In this document: piece after piece, positions 17,010-25,095 of the stretch
How positions within the stretch are numbered: the first letter of the stretch is position 1
How the letters are laid out: every line of letters begins with the position of its first letter
Source of the DNA: Mastigocoleus sp. MO_188.B34
Lineage (GTDB): Bacteria > Cyanobacteriota > Cyanobacteriia > Cyanobacteriales > Nostocaceae
NCBI RefSeq assembly: GCF_030065675.1
Contig: NZ_JASJDK010000070.1
Coordinates: forward strand, 1-44,427
Direction: 5' to 3'
DNA: 44,427 bases
Translations under genes and position numbers: made by a program
The notes under the pieces: generated by a model
Seen by the model: the letters and a program-made list of their open reading frames with translations, nothing else
Databases searched by the model: none
What the model was told of the DNA's origin: nothing

Positions 17010-17214
17010 CGGGACTTAGACAAAAAACAAGTAGGAAAAAGCCTCAAAGCCAGTCATGACAAGGGATTAACTTCAAAGCCCTAAAAATCGCTCTTAGCGG
17101 AGCGTGGCGTTAGCCATAACATAGATATATCAAGAAAACAACTAATTTGACGTAAAACCATTGATTTATAAAGCTTTGAGGCTGTTTTTTGAGCAAAAAA
17201 ATGTCTAAGTCCCG
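17010..17214. mobile_element. 205-bp MITE with inverted termini and CTAT target duplication
   Basis: The ends are CGGGACTTAGACA (17010-17022) and its exact reverse complement (17202-17214). An inner block GCCTCAAAGC (17041-17050) is matched by GCTTTGAGGC near 17173-17182. The element is flanked by CTAT on both sides (17006-17009 and 17215-17218), as expected of a 4-bp target duplication. It has no coding capacity for a transposase. A repeat-like block GCTCTTAGCGGAGCGTGGCG lies inside. The right end abuts the stop codon of the TolC-like gene. The parent IS is not in the window. Confidence 0.78.
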
Positions 17215-18996
17215 CTATTCCCCAATCTCAATTTTCCAAGTTTGTAACGTTGTACCCAGAAACTGGTCTAAGTTTGTCAAAGCATTCAAATATCCAATTT
17301 TTGCATTTAATTCGTTAGTTCTTGCTTGTGCTAGACGGTCTTGAAAGCTAATTAATTCAAAAATTGTTCCCTCTCCTAAACCTAGCTTTCGTTTTTCTTG
17401 TTCGATTTCCAGTTGTTTTTGAGATAAACGAGTAGCGTCCCGTGCGAGTTCTAGTTGGGAAAAACTTAAATTGACATTTCTAATCCTATCTTGTAATTCA
17501 AGTTCTAAAGTTGCAAGCTGATCTTGTAAAGAATTTTCTGACTGTATCAAACTAATACGGGCTCGATCTAATGCTTGTTTTAAATTTAAATCTCCGATGG
17601 TTCGACTTAAAGATAATCCAGCTCTTGCATCTGATTCTCGATCTATTTCATTTCTCAAAGTCGCAGTTAAGTTTAAATCCCAACGCTGACGGTCTTTTGC
17701 TTCTAATAACTGAAGTTTATTTTGAGAAACATTAATTTGAGATATTAAATAACTTGGTTTATTTGTTAATGCTATTTGTCTGAGTTTGTCTAAGTTTAGT
17801 ACCGGTGCTTTTATTGAACTGGGTATTTCGTCTGCAACAATATTAGTACTTTGATCTATATCCAAAATATTTAACAGAGCTATTTTACTTGATTCGAGGG
17901 CATTTTTAGCACTTAATAAACTAAATTGGAGATTTGCAATATTAGTTTGGTTTTGGACTATTTCAACAGGTGCTTTTCTTCCAGCATCAATTAAAGCTTG
18001 AGTTAATTCTAATGATTCTTGAGCATTTTTAAGAGCGCGTTCGCTAATTTTTACCGATTCTTGGGCTTGAATTAAACTGCGATAAGCAGTAATGGAACTA
18101 GTAACAGTATTAATCAATGTAGATTTTAAGTTAATAATATTTGCCTTTTCTTGCAAGCGAGCTAGTTTGACTGAAGCTCTATTAACCCTGGTTCCAGCAC
18201 CTCGAAGCAATGGTTGTTGTAAATCAACTTGAAAACTTTGGCGAAAAATATCATCATTTATGCCATTATTTCCATTAGAGGTTTGAGCATTACCAATCCA
18301 GCTAAAGTCTAAAGTTGCACCTGTAGGAATTTTCACTTGCACTTTTCCGTCTACTGTTCCTGTGGGATTGAAGTCGGAATTTCCAATTCGATCTAGGGAT
18401 AATGAAAATGTTGGTGTAAAGTCTGGAGAAAATTTATCCTTTGCGATCGCCAAGTCTTGTTTTTGGGTAATTCGATCTAGATAAGCGTTTTTAATATCGG
18501 TATTATTTGCAATTACTAAAAACACAACATCAGAAAGTGATAGTTTAGTTACTTTTCTTGGTTTGGGGGAAGGTATTTGTTCCGGGTTGAATTTTTCTGA
18601 GTTAGATTCTTTTGGGTTAGATTCTTTTGATTTATATTCTTCTGACTTAATTATTGATTGATTTCGATTTTTATCTGAATTATTTAATTTATCCCGATTT
18701 GATATTACCTCATTGTACTGTGGATCTAAATTATCTTTGTTACTACCAAACTCAGCTGTGTCTGATAACGTTCTTTTAAAAATTGCTGGATATTTGTTGA
18801 ACATGTCGGGTAAATAACTATCCGCAAGCAAAAAAGATTTTTTGGATAAATCACACATCATATCCATACAAGATTTATCAGAACTTTTATCTTCCAATAC
18901 ATTCTCAGACTTATTATAAATATTTGCATCAGCTGCACTCATAGTTGCAGTAAAAATAAAGATACAAATTAAAAAACTTGTCAAATTCATTACCAA
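17215..18996 (-). CDS. TolC-family outer-membrane efflux protein
   Basis: A 593-residue outer-membrane channel. It starts MVMNLTSFLICIFIFTATMS (signal peptide, cleavage near SAADA), then has an unusually long polar linker rich in Ser/Asn/Glu/Lys to about residue 140, then two OEP repeats with long amphipathic helices (LDRITQKQDLAIAKDKFSPD; QLELARDATRLSQKQLEIEQ). TolC-type trimers span the outer membrane and periplasm and join an inner-membrane pump through an HlyD adaptor. It is the last gene of the HlyD, permease, TolC operon. Its stop codon TAG lies in the CTAT duplicated by the MITE insertion, so the gene just escaped disruption. Confidence 0.9.
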   Translation of the reverse strand: MVMNLTSFLICIFIFTATMSAADANIYNKSENVLEDKSSDKSCMDMMCDLSKKSFLLADSYLPDMFNKYPAIFKRTLSDTAEFGSNKDNLDPQYNEVISNRDKLNNSDKNRNQSIIKSEEYKSKESNPKESNSEKFNPEQIPSPKPRKVTKLSLSDVVFLVIANNTDIKNAYLDRITQKQDLAIAKDKFSPDFTPTFSLSLDRIGNSDFNPTGTVDGKVQVKIPTGATLDFSWIGNAQTSNGNNGINDDIFRQSFQVDLQQPLLRGAGTRVNRASVKLARLQEKANIINLKSTLINTVTSSITAYRSLIQAQESVKISERALKNAQESLELTQALIDAGRKAPVEIVQNQTNIANLQFSLLSAKNALESSKIALLNILDIDQSTNIVADEIPSSIKAPVLNLDKLRQIALTNKPSYLISQINVSQNKLQLLEAKDRQRWDLNLTATLRNEIDRESDARAGLSLSRTIGDLNLKQALDRARISLIQSENSLQDQLATLELELQDRIRNVNLSFSQLELARDATRLSQKQLEIEQEKRKLGLGEGTIFELISFQDRLAQARTNELNAKIGYLNALTNLDQFLGTTLQTWKIEIGE

Positions 18997-19031
18997 TTAC
19001 CCATTACCAACTACCAATTACCCATATTTAA

Positions 19032-20216
19032 TTAAGCTTCGCGTAATGCTTTAACCGGATCTAATTGACTTGCGCGAACAGCAGGGAAATAACAAGCACC
19101 CACACCAACAATCAAAGCTGAACCTAAAGATAAAGCAGCAGTTTTAACATCAAATTGATAAGGTAATGTAAATGTATTAGCGACTACCAGTGTTAACCCA
19201 TGTACCGTTGCGATCGCAAATATTCCACCAACCAAACTTAAAATACTTGCTTCTAGAATAAACTGTAGTTGAATTTCCAGCTTTGTTGCACCGATCGCTC
19301 TTCTCAAACCGATTTCTGATGTCCGCTCAATTACCGCAGCGATGGTTATATTAGCAATACCAACCCCAGAAATGAGTAGGGAAATCATTCCCACACCTGT
19401 TAGTCCCCGAGAAACGAGATCCAAAGTTTCTTTCTGTTCGAGAATATCATCTATATTGCTTCTGACATAAATATTATCTTTAGCTCCTGGAAGTCTTTGC
19501 TCCAAAAGTTTTCTTGCTTCCTCTTGTAATTCTTCCATCTTATTTTCATCTCGAGGACGTATCGATATTTCATTAATACTTTGATTTCCTGTCATCGCAC
19601 TGTATATTGACATTGGTATAAATAAACTACCTTTCGCTTCTTGTCCCTCTATTAACTTACTTTCTATAAGCCCAACGACAATAAAAGGTCTACTTGCTCC
19701 CAAGATAATCATTTCACCAATGGGGTTTTCACCTTGAAAAAGTCGATTCGCTAAAACTTTATCAATTACTATCACTCGTCGATACCGGCTAAAATCAGCA
19801 TCACTAAAAAAACGACCTTTTAACAGCTTTCTACCAGAAGTAAGGAGAAAATCTTGAGTAACTGCAGACATTTGTGGTTCGCTTTGTTCGTCTCGATACC
19901 GTGCAGTATTAAGAAACCAGATGTAATCAGAAGCACTAATTGCTTTAACGTTTTTTAGTTGTCTGCGAGTGTACTCCATATCCTCTAATTTTGGTTGTCT
20001 ACCCTCTGATGAGTAAATTGAAATATTTACTTGGGGTGCTTCTCGTTGCGCTAACTGCTTAGAAATGATGTTTTGACTAATAGCACCAACTTGTAAGGAA
20101 GCATTAACCGCAGTAACACCCATGAATACACCAAAAGTCGTCAAAGCAGAACGCAAACCATTACTAAGTAGTGATTTACAGGTGAGGTTAATTAAATCTT
20201 GAGGAGATAAGCTCAT
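19032..20216 (-). CDS. MacB/FtsX-type ABC transporter permease
   Basis: A 394-residue permease with the MacB-type layout: one N-terminal membrane helix (LRSALTTFGVFMGVTAVNAS), a periplasmic MacB-PCD domain of about 220 residues, then three C-terminal helices including GMISLLISGVGIANITIAAV and the ending FPAVRASQLDPVKALREA typical of the family. The coupling sequence ERTSEIGLRRAIGATKLEI, which contacts the ATPase, is intact. The ATP-binding protein itself is not encoded in this operon or elsewhere in the window. The layout resembles heterocyst DevBC plus TolC. The substrate is unknown. Confidence 0.9.
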   Translation of the reverse strand: MSLSPQDLINLTCKSLLSNGLRSALTTFGVFMGVTAVNASLQVGAISQNIISKQLAQREAPQVNISIYSSEGRQPKLEDMEYTRRQLKNVKAISASDYIWFLNTARYRDEQSEPQMSAVTQDFLLTSGRKLLKGRFFSDADFSRYRRVIVIDKVLANRLFQGENPIGEMIILGASRPFIVVGLIESKLIEGQEAKGSLFIPMSIYSAMTGNQSINEISIRPRDENKMEELQEEARKLLEQRLPGAKDNIYVRSNIDDILEQKETLDLVSRGLTGVGMISLLISGVGIANITIAAVIERTSEIGLRRAIGATKLEIQLQFILEASILSLVGGIFAIATVHGLTLVVANTFTLPYQFDVKTAALSLGSALIVGVGACYFPAVRASQLDPVKALREA

Positions 20217-20245
20217 AATGATGAGTTTGTAATTCGTAGTTATAT

Positions 20246-20337
20246 TCCTAATCCCTAATCCCTAATCCCTAATCCCTAATCCCTAATCCCTAATCCCTAA
20301 TCCCTAATCCCTAATCTCTAATCTCTAATCCCTAATC
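20246..20337. repeat. Heptameric tandem repeat, (CCCTAAT)x13
   Basis: About 13 copies of CCCTAAT, with two CTCTAAT variants, fill most of the 122-bp gap between the HlyD and permease genes. On the transcribed strand the unit is ATTAGGG. It is an STRR locus inside an operon and would be carried in the mRNA leader of the permease gene. Confidence 0.95.
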
Positions 20338-20338
20338 T

Positions 20339-21814
20339 TCATTGCTGGACTGATGCTCCCTCTTCCAAAATAGTATCTGGAGCAGGTATTATTACTTTCT
20401 CCCCTACCTTTAAACCAGATTTCACCTCAACTTGACTTGCTCCTTCTATTCCAAGAGTGACTTTTCGTTTTCTTGCTTTCCCTTCCTTGTCAATGACCCA
20501 AACAAAAGGTTTACCTTCTTCTCGTTTAACAGCTTCTAGATTTACAGCTACTACTTTTTTTCGTTCTTCGACAACAATTGTCACGCTCACATTGCTACCG
20601 GGAATTAAAACACCCGTAGGTTTATCTAACTCAATTGTTGCAGGTACTAATACTTGACCGGAAGAGCCCCCACCCATGAAACTATAAGGATTACTATCAT
20701 CGCGAGAAACAGCTTGGGGATGTACAGTATTAACCTTTCCACTAAATTCTTGAGATTTTGGACCAATAACTTTGACTCGAGCTACCTGACCAACTTTGAC
20801 TTTACCTGCATCTAAAGTACCTATGTTGAGTTTTACTAGTTCAGTAGTAGGGTCACCTAAAGTCATTAAAACCTTTCCAGAGGTAACACCTTCACCATCT
20901 TTAACTTTAACGTCAAGTAATTTACCATTGATTGGGGCGCTAACAATATTATTTTTTAGTTTTTTCGCTGCAACTTCACGCTCTACCCGCAAGCGTTTGA
21001 GTTCGCTAATACTGTTATTGACATTTAAACGAGCTTCTTCCAGTGCTGACTTTGCTTGTAAAACCTTTTCTCTTAGTTCTTTTCTTTCTTGCATCTTAGT
21101 TTTGAGATGCTTCATGTCCAAAATACTAGTTTTCAGTTCCAACTTAGTATTCCTCAGTTCTAATTGAATTCCTTTAAGTTCTGTTTCTTTTCCTTCCAAC
21201 TCATCGCGGGAGATAAATCCTCTATCAAATAAAGCTTGGGTACTTTTGAGTTTCTTCTGAGCGACAGTTAACCTTTCCTTTATTTGTGTAACTTTTTCCC
21301 GAGTACGAATGAGGTCAATTTCCCGTTTATCAATTTCCAATTGTTGATCGATTGGTTCTCTAAACTCCTTTTGAGCAAGCGCTAAGTTTTTTTCTGCTTC
21401 TGCCACTTTTTGGCGATCGCGTGTTAATCTTACTTCTTGTTTGCGAATTTCTAAATCTTTATTAGCTAAGCTATCTTGCTGTTCTTTATTACGGAGAATT
21501 AATAATTTTTGACCAGCTTTAACCCTATCTCTCACCTTTACTAGTACCTTTTCTACAGTTACTTCGCCAGGTGCTTTGAGACTTTGCTGATTTCCCAATT
21601 CTAGGATACCGCCTTCATCAACTGTAAGTTCGAGATTGTGCCGCTTTACTTCGGTAATAGGTACGTTAATAAGAGCGCCAGACTTACGGAAATTTTGAAC
21701 ATAAATCAGCCAGCATCCAAAGCTCGCTACGGTCAAAATACCCGATAGAGCTAACCATCGAGTTCCAATTTTAAACTTAGTTTTACTTTTTACTAGAGTT
21801 TGGACAAAATTCAT
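20339..21814 (-). CDS. HlyD-family periplasmic adaptor (membrane fusion protein)
   Basis: A 491-residue adaptor. It has one N-terminal membrane anchor (about 23-41, LALSGILTVASFGCWLIYV), a lipoyl-like half motif (VKVRDRVKAGQKLLILRN), a long coiled coil of roughly 190 residues (KDLEIRKQEVRLTRDRQKVA through ARLNVNNSISELKRLRVERE), the second lipoyl half (KLLDVKVKDGEGVTSGKVLM) and C-terminal beta-barrel and membrane-proximal domains. Such adaptors bridge a MacB-type pump and TolC across the periplasm. It is the first gene of the three-gene export operon. It is similar in type to DevB, but the genes around it do not prove a heterocyst role. Confidence 0.9.
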   Translation of the reverse strand: MNFVQTLVKSKTKFKIGTRWLALSGILTVASFGCWLIYVQNFRKSGALINVPITEVKRHNLELTVDEGGILELGNQQSLKAPGEVTVEKVLVKVRDRVKAGQKLLILRNKEQQDSLANKDLEIRKQEVRLTRDRQKVAEAEKNLALAQKEFREPIDQQLEIDKREIDLIRTREKVTQIKERLTVAQKKLKSTQALFDRGFISRDELEGKETELKGIQLELRNTKLELKTSILDMKHLKTKMQERKELREKVLQAKSALEEARLNVNNSISELKRLRVEREVAAKKLKNNIVSAPINGKLLDVKVKDGEGVTSGKVLMTLGDPTTELVKLNIGTLDAGKVKVGQVARVKVIGPKSQEFSGKVNTVHPQAVSRDDSNPYSFMGGGSSGQVLVPATIELDKPTGVLIPGSNVSVTIVVEERKKVVAVNLEAVKREEGKPFVWVIDKEGKARKRKVTLGIEGASQVEVKSGLKVGEKVIIPAPDTILEEGASVQQ

Positions 21815-22027
21815 GGTTTATACCATAAATGATTTTTTTTCGAGTTTATCGTTACTTTAAGCAAAATAATGATTTTAATAAAGTTTTAGGTAGACAATTT
21901 CTATCTAAGTTCTACCCCTGGGATAAAAAATTAAAGAGTAATAGATAACAATAGTAACTTAAGAGTAGTCAGTAAGACGTAATTCGTAAAGAGTAATAAG
22001 TAACAAATTAAACAATTATTCTAGAGG

Positions 22028-23065
22028 ATGAAAATTAAAAAAATTAAACTTATGAGAATATATCAAGTCGAAAATGGTACAGGAATTGACGCTTTGTCAT
22101 TGGTAGACCAACCTGAAATCGAACCTAGTTACGGACAAGTTTTAATTAAAGTCCGCGCAACTGCTTTAAATTATCGCGATTTAGTTGTTGCTCAAGGAGC
22201 TTACGGTCCTGCTGTCAAATACCCATTAATTCCCATATCCGATGGAGCGGGGGAAGTAGTTGCGGTTGGAGAAGGGGTAACGCGAGTTAAAGTTGGCGAT
22301 CACGTTGCAGGGATTTTCTTTCAAAAGTGGCTTGACGGTACTCTTACCAAAGAAAAAATCAAATCAGATTTAGGTGGTACTATCAACGGAATGTTAGCAG
22401 AATACGTTACTTTACATGAAGATGGCTTAGTTACATTACCCGAACATTTAAGTTACGAAGAGGGTGCAACTTTACCCTGTGCGGCTGTTACTGCTTGGCA
22501 CGCTCTGATGACTCAAGGTAAAATTACTGCTGGCGAACGGGTTTTACTACTTGGAACTGGTGGAGTATCAATTTTTGCACTTCAATTAGCTAAAATCTAC
22601 GGTGCAGAAGTAATCATTACTTCCAGTAGCGATGAAAAGTTAGAGCGCGCCCAAGAATTAGGTGCAGATGCAATAATCAATTATAAAACTACACCTGAAT
22701 GGCATAAAGAAGTCTATAAACTTACAGAACGTAACGGAGTAGATCGGGTCATTGAAGTGGGTGGTGCGGGAACATTAGCAAAGTCAATGCAGGCAGTACG
22801 TGTAAGTGGGACAATTAGTTTAATTGGAATTTTAGCCGGTGCAAAGGCAGAAGTAAACCCTTTACCAGTAATAATGAAAAATCTAAATCTTCAGGGAATT
22901 TACGTAGGTAGTAAAGATATGTTTGAATCTATGAATCGAGCTATTTCACTGCATCAAATCAAACCTGTAATCGATCGCGTGTTTCCTTTCGAAGAAGCAA
23001 GAAAAGCTTATTCATATCTCCAAAGTGGGGCTCATTTCGGCAAAATTGTAATCAAAGTAGACTAA
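22028..23065 (+). CDS. MDR-superfamily NAD(P)-dependent oxidoreductase (alcohol dehydrogenase/quinone reductase type)
   Basis: A 345-residue medium-chain dehydrogenase. It has a GroES-like N-terminal domain with ALNYRDLVVAQGAYG and ISDGAGEVVAVGEGV, and a Rossmann domain with LLLGTGGVSIFALQLAK. The Cys/His ligands of zinc alcohol dehydrogenases are not in the usual places, so it resembles zinc-free quinone-oxidoreductase-like members, probably using NADPH. Two starts are possible: ATG 22028, directly after AGAGG, and ATG 22052 (MRIYQVENGTG), which better fits family length; neither has ideal ribosome-binding-site spacing. It is divergent from the HlyD gene and monocistronic. Confidence 0.88.
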   Translation: MKIKKIKLMRIYQVENGTGIDALSLVDQPEIEPSYGQVLIKVRATALNYRDLVVAQGAYGPAVKYPLIPISDGAGEVVAVGEGVTRVKVGDHVAGIFFQKWLDGTLTKEKIKSDLGGTINGMLAEYVTLHEDGLVTLPEHLSYEEGATLPCAAVTAWHALMTQGKITAGERVLLLGTGGVSIFALQLAKIYGAEVIITSSSDEKLERAQELGADAIINYKTTPEWHKEVYKLTERNGVDRVIEVGGAGTLAKSMQAVRVSGTISLIGILAGAKAEVNPLPVIMKNLNLQGIYVGSKDMFESMNRAISLHQIKPVIDRVFPFEEARKAYSYLQSGAHFGKIVIKVD

Positions 23066-23272
23066 AGATTAAGTTTATTTGTTTACCTGAGATCCCATAT
23101 TTGCAACCACACCAAGTAATACCAATTTCCTAAACTAAAGCTACAGATAATGCATTAAGCAAGAATCATATCGTTTAATTAAATTTCATAAGCGTAACCT
23201 AAATAAATGAAACTGTTCCCCGTTCCCTGTTCCCTAACTTCACCAGAAGACTTTTTTAACAGCAAACCCTAT

Positions 23273-25030
23273 CTAAAAAGGCTGATATTGCACAGAAAAA
23301 TATAACCCATTATCCTGTAGGGTATTACCCCTGTCTTCAACAGATACTAAAGGTAAACCATAATCTAAACGCAAATTCAGATCGGGTCGAGGCTGCCATA
23401 ACAATCCTACACCCGTACCAGCAATAATATTAGGGTTGGGATTTGAACCCCGATTATTCCAGACTGCAGCGATATCAAAGAAAGGTGCGATTCTCAATTC
23501 ATTCGAATTAGATGTAAGAGGAATAAATAGTTCTACTGAACCTGTAACTGCATTATCAGTGACTAATTCATTTTGACGGTATCCGCGTACTGTATTAACT
23601 CCACCAGCACTGAATTTTTCTAGAGACAGTAGAGAATCGGGAGTAAGTTGAGCATTAAGTCTGGAAACCAATATACTTCTCGGGGTCACTTGCTGTACCC
23701 ATTGAAATTGTCCCAACCAACTAAAAAATCTCCCGTCAGTTCCAGAATTATTTGTTGTCGCATCAAAAGCACCTATACCAAAACTAAATTGGGAACGTGC
23801 TGCTAATACAGTTGTGGTATTACGTTGTACCCAATCCTGGGAAAAGCGAATTACTGTGACATTTGATTCCCCATCTTCTGCACCTTGCGAAAATGAGAAG
23901 GGAATATCATCAAGAATAAAGGTTTGACTGCGGCGTAAATCTAAAGCTAGTCCCAATGCAAATTCACTGTTAGGTGTTAATATCAGAGGCTGACGAAAAT
24001 TTAAGGAGTATGTCTGTGCTTCACTTCTAATGTCAATATCTTCAAAATCATCTTCAATAATCCGGCTATCAGTATTGGTAAACCGAAAGCCAATTTTCCC
24101 GTTTTTGGAATTTACAGGAAAAGTATAATTAATATCATAAAGATTGAGCCCTTCAGTAATTCCATATTCACCCCGTAGGGAATCTCCAAAACCTAAAACA
24201 TTATCATGAACAGCAAAAATACCAGCTTGTAAGGAACCAATACTGGGAGATTGACTATTTCTAGTAAAAACTCCTGCATGAAAAGCAGGTGCTTCCTTAA
24301 CAATAAGTTTGAGAATATTCTTACCTGGAGTACTACCTGCAGTTAATTCTGCATTGACCTGACTAATTAAAGGGTCTATTTGTAATAATTGCAGGGCTCT
24401 TTCTAAGCGGTTTTTATTTAAAGGTGCAGTGGTTGCTCTTTTGATACGAGAACGTACATAGTTTGCTCTTAGCCTGTTTAATCCCGTCAGTTGAATATCT
24501 TCAAGTTCACCTTCAACTACTTGGATTTTTACCACTCCATCTGTATCGATGATTTGACTTAATAAAAAAGCACCGCTATTAATATATCCGTTATCAATAT
24601 ATAACTTTGTAATTTCAGAGCGTAATTGCAGTAATTCCTCAAAAGAAACTTGTCTTTTTTCAAATTTACTTTTTAATTCGTTAATTTCTTCTTGTAAAAC
24701 TGTGCTACCCAATATTTCAACTTGTTTTACAAAGAAATTTTCCTTGAAAAATCCATCATCCTCTCTTTTGGGTATCTTTTGATTTTCTGGAGGAGTCAAT
24801 ATTGGATTTTGAGGTTCTGGAGTACGGGGAGGAATTTTAGAAGGTTCATCTTCTGGAGGAGACGTGCGTTCTATCGGATCTGGAGGATCTGGCGGAATAT
24901 TGACTCCTGGAGGAATATTTGATTGGGCTAAAATTCGAGATGATAGAATACCTAAACTAAAAATAGTTGAGCTTGTAATTAATATTAATTTATATATGGA
25001 GTACAGCACTTTCAACTCTCTAAATTTCAA
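23273..25030 (-). CDS. TpsB two-partner-secretion transporter (ShlB/FhaC family)
   Basis: A 585-residue outer-membrane transporter. It has a signal peptide (to about ILAQS, residue 36), then a Pro-rich linker to about 90, then a POTRA-2 type domain (FFVKQVEILGSTVLQEEINE; LYIDNGYINSGAFL), a second POTRA-like segment (GLNRLRANYVRSRI) and the 16-strand beta-barrel with the family's conserved VRGYR motif (VNTVRGYRQNELV) and an aromatic C-terminal Phe. FhaC-type pores recognise the TPS domain of one exoprotein and pass it through the outer membrane. The TpsA gene lies 65 bp upstream on the same strand, so the partner is clear. Translation order is TpsA then TpsB. Confidence 0.93.
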   Translation of the reverse strand: MKFRELKVLYSIYKLILITSSTIFSLGILSSRILAQSNIPPGVNIPPDPPDPIERTSPPEDEPSKIPPRTPEPQNPILTPPENQKIPKREDDGFFKENFFVKQVEILGSTVLQEEINELKSKFEKRQVSFEELLQLRSEITKLYIDNGYINSGAFLLSQIIDTDGVVKIQVVEGELEDIQLTGLNRLRANYVRSRIKRATTAPLNKNRLERALQLLQIDPLISQVNAELTAGSTPGKNILKLIVKEAPAFHAGVFTRNSQSPSIGSLQAGIFAVHDNVLGFGDSLRGEYGITEGLNLYDINYTFPVNSKNGKIGFRFTNTDSRIIEDDFEDIDIRSEAQTYSLNFRQPLILTPNSEFALGLALDLRRSQTFILDDIPFSFSQGAEDGESNVTVIRFSQDWVQRNTTTVLAARSQFSFGIGAFDATTNNSGTDGRFFSWLGQFQWVQQVTPRSILVSRLNAQLTPDSLLSLEKFSAGGVNTVRGYRQNELVTDNAVTGSVELFIPLTSNSNELRIAPFFDIAAVWNNRGSNPNPNIIAGTGVGLLWQPRPDLNLRLDYGLPLVSVEDRGNTLQDNGLYFSVQYQPF

Positions 25031-25095
25031 ACCTAAAAAATAATCAATAATTCAGTTTTGCTCGCTACAAGAAAAATATTTATGATTTAGCGTGA

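Noticed and set aside
17010-17214. Inverted-repeat region as a structured ncRNA or terminator of the TolC gene
   Set aside because: The long matched ends with a CTAT duplication on each side fit a MITE better; a terminator role would be secondary.
20246-20337. CCCTAAT array as a CRISPR or telomere
   Set aside because: The unit is 7 bp with no spacers, and it lies inside an operon on what appears to be a bacterial chromosome.
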